A stretch of 35,151 nucleotides of DNA from an uncultured Formosa sp. (lineage in GTDB: Bacteria; Bacteroidota; Bacteroidia; Flavobacteriales; Flavobacteriaceae). Each line of letters opens with the position of its first letter. Position 1 is the first letter of the stretch. The translations under genes were made by a program, and so were the position numbers. Under the pieces are notes generated by a model. The model had not been told where the DNA came from. It did not search any database and saw only the letters and a program-made list of their open reading frames with translations. Where the stretch lies: NCBI GenBank assembly GCA_913052445.1, contig CAJXDP010000017.1:1-35151 (forward strand), written 5' to 3'. Below, in pieces: positions 17,501-25,420 of the stretch.

Positions 17501-19249
17501 TTAACGAACTCCGTGCATTAATTTTTTGATTAATGGATATAACAATGCGGATATAATTCCTAGACCGACTGCTACAGCTGTTAAAATCCAAAAGAAATAA
17601 CTTAGACCTTGCGTCTTAGCTATCCCTTCCGATGCTTCACCGAAAACACCCGCTAATTTCATTCCAATTGCTACTGCTAAATACCAAATTCCGAACATCA
17701 TAGCAATCATTCTTCCAGGGACTAACTTACTTACATAAGACAAAGCAACTGGCGAAATACAAAGCTCTCCCATGGTATGAAAGAAATATACTAATATTAG
17801 CCAAATCATGCTTACAGAGGCTGTCTTAGCACCTGGCTCAATAGATGAAGCCCCAATCGCAACACAGGCCATTCCAATTCCTAATAACACCATACCAATA
17901 GCATATTTCATATTAGCATTAGGATTGTATTTACTCTCCCACCATTTAGAAAATAACGGCGCAAACGCAATGATAAACAAGGAGTTTAAAACTCCAAACC
18001 AGGAGGCTGGCACTTCAGCAATCTCTTTTCCAAATTCTATAGATAACATCCAAATTGCTATCGCCCAAATGATTATAAAACTAATCGCTAAGAAAATGTT
18101 AGAAAGCGCATATTTAGAAAATGTTTTCTTAAATAATAACCATAAGACCCAAGTGATAATTCCTAGTGGAATAATCGTCATAAGGGTATTTACTATTTTG
18201 AATATAAATGCCGAATTCCCCTCAAGAACACGTTGGGTATAATCGCGAGCAAAAATAGTTAATGAGCTAGGAGACTGTTCGAAAATAGCCCAAAAGAAAA
18301 TCGTTATGAAAGCGAAGAACATAACTGCCAGCATCCGATCACGAGTTATTCTATCGTATTTAGGTATTCGGATGACTAGTAATAAAACAAACAAACCTAA
18401 GGCAGTTAGAATTGCCACATTAGAACCTTCCATTCCAAACATATTAAAATCAAATAAGTTATAAGCTCCTTCTGATATTTTAGAAATAGGGTCATTAAAA
18501 ATCCATGAGATTCCTAAAACACTTGCAATAGCTATCAATCCTAATTGAAGTGATGTAAATGGATTTAATTTAGGCTCGTCAGCGCTTAATTTTAAATCAT
18601 TAGAATCTACCTTAACTGGCTTAGTTCCAATATCTCCAAAGATGTTTTGAGCAAACCAAAACTGGAGTAATCCAAATAGCATAAAAATCCCTGCTAACCC
18701 AAAGCCCCAGCGCCACCCTACTTGCTCACCGAGGTAACCACATAGAAGAATTCCTAAAAATGCTCCTGCATTAACACCCATATAAAAAATAGTATAAGCA
18801 CCATCTTTTTTCTCATCTTTTCCCTTGTACATTTCAGAAATAATAGAGGTCATATTTGGCTTAAAAAACCCACTTCCAAAAACCAGTAAAGTAAGTCCCA
18901 AATAAATGAAAAAGGGTGTTTCTACAGCCATTGCACCATGGCCCAATGTCATAAGTAAAGCACCAATAACAACTGCATATCGATAACCTATTTTTTTATC
19001 TGCAAAATAGCCCCCCAAAAGAGTTGATAAATAAACTAGTGAAGTATAAGTACCAAAAATGGCATAGGCATGTTCTCTTGGCCAACCCCAACCACCATCT
19101 AATAGTGAGGCAGTAAAGAACATCACTAGCAAAGCCCGCATTCCGTAATAGGAAAAACGTTCCCACATCTCTGTAAAAAATAACACAAAAAGTCCGGCTG
19201 GATGCCCTAAGACTTTATCTTTAAACATATTTTCAATAGCTGTTGTCAT
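17501..19249 (-). CDS. POT-family proton:peptide symporter (second copy)
   Basis: This 582-residue transporter of the proton-dependent oligopeptide (POT/PTR2) branch of the major facilitator superfamily imports di- and tripeptides with protons. The proton-coupling motif ExxERFxYYG is intact (Glu27, Glu30, Arg31 in FTEMWERFSYYGMRALL), followed by the second family signature FYMGVNAGAFLG. A late SPVALSYVSKLVP resembles the substrate-binding helix region. It has about 14 hydrophobic segments and is about 70 residues longer than its neighbour, with an extended central part. It follows the first POT gene by 34 bases. The two share motifs but differ widely elsewhere, so this is an old duplication and possibly differs in substrate range. 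Confidence 0.93.
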   Translation of the reverse strand: MTTAIENMFKDKVLGHPAGLFVLFFTEMWERFSYYGMRALLVMFFTASLLDGGWGWPREHAYAIFGTYTSLVYLSTLLGGYFADKKIGYRYAVVIGALLMTLGHGAMAVETPFFIYLGLTLLVFGSGFFKPNMTSIISEMYKGKDEKKDGAYTIFYMGVNAGAFLGILLCGYLGEQVGWRWGFGLAGIFMLFGLLQFWFAQNIFGDIGTKPVKVDSNDLKLSADEPKLNPFTSLQLGLIAIASVLGISWIFNDPISKISEGAYNLFDFNMFGMEGSNVAILTALGLFVLLLVIRIPKYDRITRDRMLAVMFFAFITIFFWAIFEQSPSSLTIFARDYTQRVLEGNSAFIFKIVNTLMTIIPLGIITWVLWLLFKKTFSKYALSNIFLAISFIIIWAIAIWMLSIEFGKEIAEVPASWFGVLNSLFIIAFAPLFSKWWESKYNPNANMKYAIGMVLLGIGMACVAIGASSIEPGAKTASVSMIWLILVYFFHTMGELCISPVALSYVSKLVPGRMIAMMFGIWYLAVAIGMKLAGVFGEASEGIAKTQGLSYFFWILTAVAVGLGIISALLYPLIKKLMHGVR

Positions 19250-19283
19250 AGTTAATCGATTTATTCATTGTCTTAAATAAGTT

Positions 19284-20813
19284 TTAATTTTCCTCTAATA
19301 TTCGTTCGTTTTCTTCAACATTATGTGTCAAGCGTTTTAAAGGTTTTAGTAATGCAATTACTAATAATCCGAAGATCACAGTGAAAATTACAATTCCAGA
19401 GAAAATAGTGTACTCTCCAAAATGTTCTGATTTCTCACCTAATATACCAGCAACTTTCCCACCAAGTCCAGTAGCTGCAAAATATAATCCCATCATAAGA
19501 GAGGCATATTTAACAGGGGCTAATTTTGTAACAAACGACAAAGATACAGGAGAAGAGCATAATTCACCAATGGTATGAAACAGATATGCTAAAACTAACC
19601 ACTGCATTCCTGAGCTACCATTAGCATCGTATTCTCTAACGGCTAAAATCATAAACACAAAGCCTAAGCCCATAATAATTGTTCCCGTAGCCATTTTGAA
19701 TAACGATGAGGCTTCTTTGTTATTAAGTTTGCGCTTGGCCCAAATATTGGCGACCCATACTGCAAGCAAAATGATAAATCCAGCATTTAACCCTTGAAAC
19801 ATTGGAGTTGGTATTAGATACCCAAATAGCATTCTATCTGTTTTTGTTTCTGTATAAACACTCATAAGCCCTCCAGCTTGCTCAAAAGCACCCCAAAACA
19901 CAATTACCAATAAGAAAGAAAGTAATAAGACTAAGAAACGATCTTTTAATATTTGTGTTTCTAGACTTTTAAAAATCATCATTAATAATCCAACAACAAT
20001 AGACAAAAAGATAAATAATGCACCATAACCCCAATGGTCAACACCTTCAAACGTGAAACCGGCATAAAGAGATAGAGTAAGTAAAAGGACTAGAATTAAT
20101 AATTGAGCTGGAGAATTAAATATGTTACAAAATATTTTAACTAGAGAAACATCATTTCTCTTTTCTTCAGCAGACGGTTTATTACCAACATGCTTAATAT
20201 ACTTTTGTCCCCAAATATATACCACTAGACCTAGTATCATTGCAATTCCTGCTAAACCAAAACCAGCATGCCATCCCCATTTTGCAACTACAACTCCGAT
20301 AATAGAAGTAGCTAACAATGAACCTAAATTTATACCAATGTAAAAGATACTAAAACCTTTATCTCTTCTGATATCCCCTTCTTTGTATAGTCCTCCAACC
20401 ATGGTTGAAATATTAGGCTTTAAACACCCTACTCCTAAAATAATCAAACTCAAACCGGTGAAAAAGGCCCATTCAGCTTCAATTGCTAAGGTCCCATGAC
20501 CTAAACATAAAATAATTGCACCAAGCATAACAGTTTTTCTCTGTCCTAATACTTTATCAGCTAAAATTCCACCTGGAATGGAAATCACATAAACTAACAT
20601 GACATACCAACCATAAAGTTGATAAGCTTCAAGTTTTGACCAACCTAAGCCTGGGCCATCAATATGAGAGGCTTCTGCAATCATGTATATAACTAGTAAA
20701 GCACGCATTCCGTAGTAGGAGAATCGCTCCCACATCTCAGTGAAAAATAACACATACAGTCCAATGGGATGACCAAATAATTCTTTTTTAGTTGAAATCG
20801 TTGACGTTGACAT
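19284..20813 (-). CDS. POT-family proton:peptide symporter (first copy)
   Basis: This 509-residue POT transporter has Glu26, Glu29 and Arg30 in FTEMWERFSYYG and the second signature FYIGINLGSLLA. The C-terminal half contains SPVSLSFVTKLAPVKYASLM. It should bring di- and tripeptides across the inner membrane using the proton gradient. It starts 28 bases after the DPP IV-like peptidase gene, whose products are dipeptides, so a joint scavenging role is likely. The second POT gene lies directly downstream. Confidence 0.93.
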   Translation of the reverse strand: MSTSTISTKKELFGHPIGLYVLFFTEMWERFSYYGMRALLVIYMIAEASHIDGPGLGWSKLEAYQLYGWYVMLVYVISIPGGILADKVLGQRKTVMLGAIILCLGHGTLAIEAEWAFFTGLSLIILGVGCLKPNISTMVGGLYKEGDIRRDKGFSIFYIGINLGSLLATSIIGVVVAKWGWHAGFGLAGIAMILGLVVYIWGQKYIKHVGNKPSAEEKRNDVSLVKIFCNIFNSPAQLLILVLLLTLSLYAGFTFEGVDHWGYGALFIFLSIVVGLLMMIFKSLETQILKDRFLVLLLSFLLVIVFWGAFEQAGGLMSVYTETKTDRMLFGYLIPTPMFQGLNAGFIILLAVWVANIWAKRKLNNKEASSLFKMATGTIIMGLGFVFMILAVREYDANGSSGMQWLVLAYLFHTIGELCSSPVSLSFVTKLAPVKYASLMMGLYFAATGLGGKVAGILGEKSEHFGEYTIFSGIVIFTVIFGLLVIALLKPLKRLTHNVEENERILEEN

Positions 20814-20841
20814 AAATTTAGTGTTAGTTTATTATTTTAGT

Positions 20842-23031
20842 TTAATTAGTTCGCTTATCTCCCAATTTTTTATGTATGAAATTAGTCATTTTAGTATATA
20901 AATGCATGGTAGTATTTCCACCATAGATCCCGTGATTTTTATCCGGGTATATAGACCAATCAAATTGCTTATTTGCTTGAACAAGGGCCTCCACCATGCG
21001 CATGGTATGTTGAACATGAACATTATCATCTCCAGAACCATGTACCAAAAGGTAATCTCCTTTTAATAATTCTGGATAATTAAAAGGTGAGTTGTCATCG
21101 TAGCCTGCTGGGTTTTCTTGTGGGGTTCGCATGAAACGTTCTGTATAAATTGTATCATAAAAACGCCAGCTAGTCACTGGAGCTACCGCGATTGCCATTT
21201 TAAAGACATCATTTCCTTTTAGCAAACAATTCGTACTCATATGACCTCCAAAACTCCAACCCCAAATACCAATCCTACTGGAATCAATGTAGGGTAAGCT
21301 TCCAATTTGTTTAGCTGCCTGAATTTGATCTTCTGTTTCATATTTAACAAGATTTAAATAGGTTACTTTTTTAAAATCTGAGCCTTTAAAACCTGTTCCA
21401 CGACCATCTACACAAACCACAATGTAGCCTTGTTGAGCTAAGTATTGGTGCCAGTAGTCACGTGAATTATTCCATTGATTAGCTACTTGTTGCGATCCTG
21501 GCCCTGAATACTGAAACATTAGTAGTGGGTAGGTTTTAGTGGCGTCAAAATCCGCTGGTTTCAGCATCCACATATTCAAATCATTTCCATTAACATTTAG
21601 GGTGCTAAATTCTTTATTTGAATATTTGTAGGAACCTAAAGTGGTTAAAAGTGATGAATTATCTTTAATATTTCTAATCAATCGGCCAGTTTTAGAATTG
21701 TGTAAGGTATATTTCGTAGGGGTATTGGAACTAGAAAAAGTCTTGATAAAATAAGTGAAGTCTGCACTAAAAGAAGCATTGCTTGTACCTACTTGTGATG
21801 TCAGACGCGTTTTTCTTTTGCCGTTTAATTGTATAGAATATACATCACGATTGATCGATCCATTTTCAACTGACTGATAGTAAATAGCATTTTCTGATTC
21901 ATTATAGCCATAATAGGCAGTAACTTCCCAAGCACCTTTAGTGATTTGTTTTTTTAATTTTCCTGTTTTTGAGTAATGATACAGGTGGTTGTAGCCATCT
22001 CTTTCGCTCGTCCACAAAAAACTATTATCTTCTAAGAATGTAAGGTTATCTGTAACATCTACATAGGCATCATCTACTTCTGAAAGTATTAAATTAGATT
22101 GTAATGTTTCTGGGTTAATAAACCAAAGGTCTAAAGTATTTTGATGCCTATTCATGAATTGTGCTGATAGCACATTAACATCATTAGTCCACTTAATTCT
22201 AGGGATGTAAAAATCGTTGTAAGAACTTGATAAATCAACAGTCGATGTTTGATCTGAATTTAAATCATAAAAATGCAGTGACACAATCGCATTTTTCTCT
22301 CCAGCTTTTGGATACTTAAATACATGTTGTGTTTGATATAAATCTGTTCCATAAATATCCATTGAAAACTCTGGAACTTCGGTTTCATCAAAACGTATAA
22401 ATGCTATTCTATCACTAGAAGCATTCCACTCAAAAGCTCTCACAAAAGCAAACTCTTCTTCGTAAACCCAGTCGGTAATCCCATTGATAATCCTATTTTT
22501 TTCACCATCAAATGTGATTTGTCTAGTCTCATCAGAAATCAAATCCTTTATAAATAAGTTATTGCTCAAGGCATAAGCAACCTTAGTTCCATCGGGTGAA
22601 AAGGTAGGTTCCTGTATTTTGTGCTCGGATATTAAATCAAGTTTTTCTAAATCAATATCATACACATAGTAATTACCCAATATTGAATATCTGAAAACAG
22701 GTTTGGAATTTGTTTCTAAAATTAGCTTACGCTCATCTGAACTAAATGTATAGTTTGTAAAATAAGGTATGGCCTGCATTGTTTTAGAGGTTGCAATGAC
22801 TTTTAATTTTGATAATGTTGTGTAATCGTATAAATCGATAGAAGTAGATCCTGTAGATCTATCAAAATTTAACACTGAATATTGCTGCCCATTTTTCATA
22901 GAATGCAAAGCGGTGAGCCCTTGAGTTCTAAAAGATCCATCCCATATTTTATCCAGCGAAAAAGAGTCACTTTGCGATGTTACTGTAAACATAATTAAGC
23001 AGCTAAATAGGAAGATGAAAGGGTTTTTCAT
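20842..23031 (-). CDS. Dipeptidyl peptidase IV-like S9 peptidase
   Basis: This 729-residue exported serine peptidase should cleave N-terminal X-Pro or X-Ala dipeptides in the periplasm. A signal peptide ends near TVTSQ. A beta-propeller region follows, with the substrate N-terminus-binding motif DWVYEEEF (Glu191-193), typical of DPP IV. The C-terminal alpha/beta hydrolase has the nucleophile Ser593 in GWSFGGHMS, an Asp at 668/669 in HGSGDDNVH, and His700 in DKNHGIYGG. All three catalytic positions are present and length fits the family. It heads a run with two POT transporters, and shares a 150-base divergent intergenic region with the HMG-CoA reductase gene. Confidence 0.93.
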   Translation of the reverse strand: MKNPFIFLFSCLIMFTVTSQSDSFSLDKIWDGSFRTQGLTALHSMKNGQQYSVLNFDRSTGSTSIDLYDYTTLSKLKVIATSKTMQAIPYFTNYTFSSDERKLILETNSKPVFRYSILGNYYVYDIDLEKLDLISEHKIQEPTFSPDGTKVAYALSNNLFIKDLISDETRQITFDGEKNRIINGITDWVYEEEFAFVRAFEWNASSDRIAFIRFDETEVPEFSMDIYGTDLYQTQHVFKYPKAGEKNAIVSLHFYDLNSDQTSTVDLSSSYNDFYIPRIKWTNDVNVLSAQFMNRHQNTLDLWFINPETLQSNLILSEVDDAYVDVTDNLTFLEDNSFLWTSERDGYNHLYHYSKTGKLKKQITKGAWEVTAYYGYNESENAIYYQSVENGSINRDVYSIQLNGKRKTRLTSQVGTSNASFSADFTYFIKTFSSSNTPTKYTLHNSKTGRLIRNIKDNSSLLTTLGSYKYSNKEFSTLNVNGNDLNMWMLKPADFDATKTYPLLMFQYSGPGSQQVANQWNNSRDYWHQYLAQQGYIVVCVDGRGTGFKGSDFKKVTYLNLVKYETEDQIQAAKQIGSLPYIDSSRIGIWGWSFGGHMSTNCLLKGNDVFKMAIAVAPVTSWRFYDTIYTERFMRTPQENPAGYDDNSPFNYPELLKGDYLLVHGSGDDNVHVQHTMRMVEALVQANKQFDWSIYPDKNHGIYGGNTTMHLYTKMTNFIHKKLGDKRTN

Positions 23032-23154
23032 GAAAATTCTAATTATTCAATTATTATATGCCAAGTTTACTAAAAAAATAGCAGAAATCCGTGAACATTG
23101 ACAGATAAATACGCAATAAAAATAATTGAAGTTCCATAATAAATCGAAGAATAG

Positions 23155-23162
23155 TATCTTTG
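23155..23162 (+). promoter_or_regulatory. Candidate -7 promoter element for the mevalonate operon
   Basis: TATCTTTG matches TAnnTTTG and predicts a leader of about 14 bases before ATG 23182. A TTG occurs upstream at 23126-23128, but the 26-base gap is longer than the usual 17-23. Confidence 0.5.
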
Positions 23163-23181
23163 TCTTTTAAAATAGATACTC

Positions 23182-24468
23182 ATGCAGAATTCCATTTCTG
23201 GATTTTCAAAGTTAACAAAAATAGAAAAAATTGACTGGCTAATCAGCAATCATTTTCAAGACAACCCTAATGCCAAAGAAAATTTAAAACGCTATTGGAA
23301 TTCTGATAAAGCTCTTCAAAAGCTACATGAAGAATTTGCAGAAAACACAATTTCTAATTTCTATCTCCCTTTTGGAATCGCACCTAATTTTTTAATTAAT
23401 GATAAAATTAAAGTGATTCCAATGACGATTGAAGAAAGTTCAGTAGTAGCTGCTGCAAGTAATGCCGCAAAATTCTGGATGCAAAGAGGTGGCTTTAAAG
23501 CAAAAGTAATCTCGACCACAAAAGTAGGTCAAGTTCACTTTATGTTTCATAGGGAATTTTCTGAAATAGAATCCCTATTTGAAACTATTAAACCTGAGCT
23601 GTTTGAACAAACAAAACCAATAACTAAAAATATGGAAGCGCGTGGTGGAGGTATTTTGGACATAAAGCTGATTAACAAAACAGCTCAGCTAAAAGACTAC
23701 TACCAACTACATGTAACCTTTGAGACTATGGATGCCATGGGCGCCAACTTCATTAACTCCTGCCTTGAGCAGATTGCTAGTGCTTTTAAGACCTGTTCTA
23801 AAGAGATTCATGTAGTAATGAGTATCTTATCAAACTATGTGCCTGACTGTTTGGTACGAGCAGAGGTAAGTTGCAATGTAGAAGAGTTAGTAACTAACGA
23901 GTCGTATTCAGGACAAGAATTTGCTGACAAGTTTATTCAAGCGGTGAAAATTGCTGAAGTTGAACCTTTTCGAGCCGTTACCCACAACAAAGGAATAATG
24001 AATGGAGTAGACTCTGTGGTTTTAGCTACCGGTAATGACTTTAGAGCCGTAGAAGCTGGAGTTCATGCCTATGCAGCACGTTCTGGAAGTTATTCCAGTT
24101 TAACACATGCCTCTATTGAAGATGGCGTTTTTAGATTTTGGATTGAAATACCACTAGCCTTAGGAACTGTTGGTGGGCTTACCAGGTTACATCCCTTAGT
24201 AAAAACGGCAATGGAATTATTAGGAAACCCGTCCGCAAAAGAATTAATGGAGATTGTGGCAGTCGCTGGATTGGCTCAGAATTTTGCCGCTTTGAAATCT
24301 CTTACCACAACTGGGATTCAGCAAGGTCATATGAAAATGCACCTTCTCAATATTTTAAATCAATTTGAAGCTACTGATAATGAAAAATCACAAATTATTG
24401 AGCACTTCAAAAAAAACACCCTTACCCATAGTTCTGTTGTGAAAGCCATAGAAAAACTTAGAGCATAA
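23182..24468 (+). CDS. Class II hydroxymethylglutaryl-CoA reductase
   Basis: HMG-CoA reductase interconverts HMG-CoA and mevalonate. The 428-residue protein is of the class II (bacterial) type. It has the HMG-CoA contact ENTISNFYLPFGIAPNF, Glu84/85 in MTIEESSVVAAA, Lys270 in THNKGIMNGVD, Asp286 in ATGNDFRAVEAG and His383 near the C-terminus in QQGHMKMH. These correspond to Glu83, Lys267, Asp283 and His381 of the Pseudomonas mevalonii enzyme. That enzyme is degradative, but pairing with a GHMP kinase points to a biosynthetic role here, feeding isoprenoids. Direction and cofactor (NADH or NADPH) are inference. Its TAA shares one base with the next ATG (TAATG). Confidence 0.94.
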   Translation: MQNSISGFSKLTKIEKIDWLISNHFQDNPNAKENLKRYWNSDKALQKLHEEFAENTISNFYLPFGIAPNFLINDKIKVIPMTIEESSVVAAASNAAKFWMQRGGFKAKVISTTKVGQVHFMFHREFSEIESLFETIKPELFEQTKPITKNMEARGGGILDIKLINKTAQLKDYYQLHVTFETMDAMGANFINSCLEQIASAFKTCSKEIHVVMSILSNYVPDCLVRAEVSCNVEELVTNESYSGQEFADKFIQAVKIAEVEPFRAVTHNKGIMNGVDSVVLATGNDFRAVEAGVHAYAARSGSYSSLTHASIEDGVFRFWIEIPLALGTVGGLTRLHPLVKTAMELLGNPSAKELMEIVAVAGLAQNFAALKSLTTTGIQQGHMKMHLLNILNQFEATDNEKSQIIEHFKKNTLTHSSVVKAIEKLRA

Positions 24469-25376
24469 TGGAAACTTTTTATAGCCATGGAAAATTATTA
24501 ATTAGTTCAGAATATGCCGTCCTAGATGGCGCACAAGCCCTCGCACTGCCTACAAAATTTGGACAGACCTTAAATGTGGAGTCTGTTTCAGGGGCTATAA
24601 TTAATTGGAAAAGTATTTCTAGTAATGGGAAAACCTGGTTTGAAACTCAATTTAGTATAGATAATAACTTAAAAATATCCTGCAAGAACAGCTCTGAAAT
24701 TGCTCTTCGATTACTCCAAGTACTTGAAGCAATGCAGCAATTAAATCCGGCTATTTTTAAACGAAACATAGGCTTTAATATCACTTCTACTTTAGAGTTT
24801 CCTGAAAACTGGGGACTAGGCTCCTCCTCCACTCTGATTAATAATCTTTCGCAATGGGCCAAGGTTAATGCATTCAAGCTTTTAGACTTAACATTTGGAG
24901 GCAGTGGTTACGACATTGCATGTGCACAAAACGACACTGCTATTTTATACCAGTTAAGTGCAGGAATTCCGCTCATTAGTCCGGTATCTTTTGCGCCTGA
25001 ATTCTCAAGCTCTTTGTTTTTTATACATCGTAATCAAAAGCAAAATAGTAGAGAAGGAATCACAGCTTATAAAAAAAGTACGAATCATAAAATAGTAGAC
25101 TACAACAAAATCAATGGCTTAACTTTGAAACTATTAAACTGTAGTGATATAAATGCATTTAATATATATATCGAGAAGCACGAAGATTATATTGGCTCAC
25201 TTTTAGAGCAAACGCCATTAAAAAAAGCCTTATTTTCAGATTATGATGGAGCAATTAAAAGCTTAGGAGCTTGGGGTGGTGATTTTTTCCTAGCAACTGG
25301 AAATTCAAACTCCATGGATTACTTCAAATCTAGAGGATATACAACCATCATTCCGTTTTCAGAGATAATTTTATAA
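24468..25376 (+). CDS. GYDIA-type GHMP kinase
   Basis: This 302-residue GHMP-superfamily kinase has an N-terminal YSHGKLLISSEYAVLDG, the phosphate-binding loop ENWGLGSSST (113-122, variant of PxxxGLGSSAA) and GGSGYDIAC (144-152), which gives the family its informal name. A late WGGDFFLATG may be motif 3. Such genes sit next to HMG-CoA reductase in many flavobacteria and are thought to be mevalonate or phosphomevalonate kinases, which I cannot resolve here. It is coupled to the reductase by a TAATG junction. The other mevalonate genes (HMG-CoA synthase, diphosphomevalonate decarboxylase, IPP isomerase) are not in the window. A hairpin terminator follows the stop. Confidence 0.85.
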   Translation: METFYSHGKLLISSEYAVLDGAQALALPTKFGQTLNVESVSGAIINWKSISSNGKTWFETQFSIDNNLKISCKNSSEIALRLLQVLEAMQQLNPAIFKRNIGFNITSTLEFPENWGLGSSSTLINNLSQWAKVNAFKLLDLTFGGSGYDIACAQNDTAILYQLSAGIPLISPVSFAPEFSSSLFFIHRNQKQNSREGITAYKKSTNHKIVDYNKINGLTLKLLNCSDINAFNIYIEKHEDYIGSLLEQTPLKKALFSDYDGAIKSLGAWGGDFFLATGNSNSMDYFKSRGYTTIIPFSEIIL

Positions 25377-25377
25377 A

Positions 25378-25403
25378 AAAAGGGCTCATTAATAAACCCT
25401 TTT
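25378..25403 (+). terminator. Bidirectional intrinsic terminator between the GHMP kinase and PpiD genes
   Basis: AAAAGGG at 25378-25384 pairs with CCCTTTT at 25397-25403 around a 12-base loop. T-rich sequence borders the 3' side and an A-run borders the 5' side, so it can act on both strands. The position between convergent genes supports this. Confidence 0.75.
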
Positions 25404-25420
25404 ATCTACATGAATTTTAA

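Noticed and set aside
17463-17591. 43-residue N-terminal extension of the thioredoxin-like protein
   Set aside because: It overlaps the POT gene and would put the signal peptide in the interior of the protein.
17808-18242. 144-residue open frame on the plus strand inside the second POT transporter gene
   Set aside because: It is antisense to a clear transporter and its composition simply reflects the membrane-segment codons of the opposite strand.
17501-20813. Tandem POT genes as an assembly duplicate or recent repeat
   Set aside because: The proteins differ in length and in most positions outside the family motifs, so this is an old paralogous pair.
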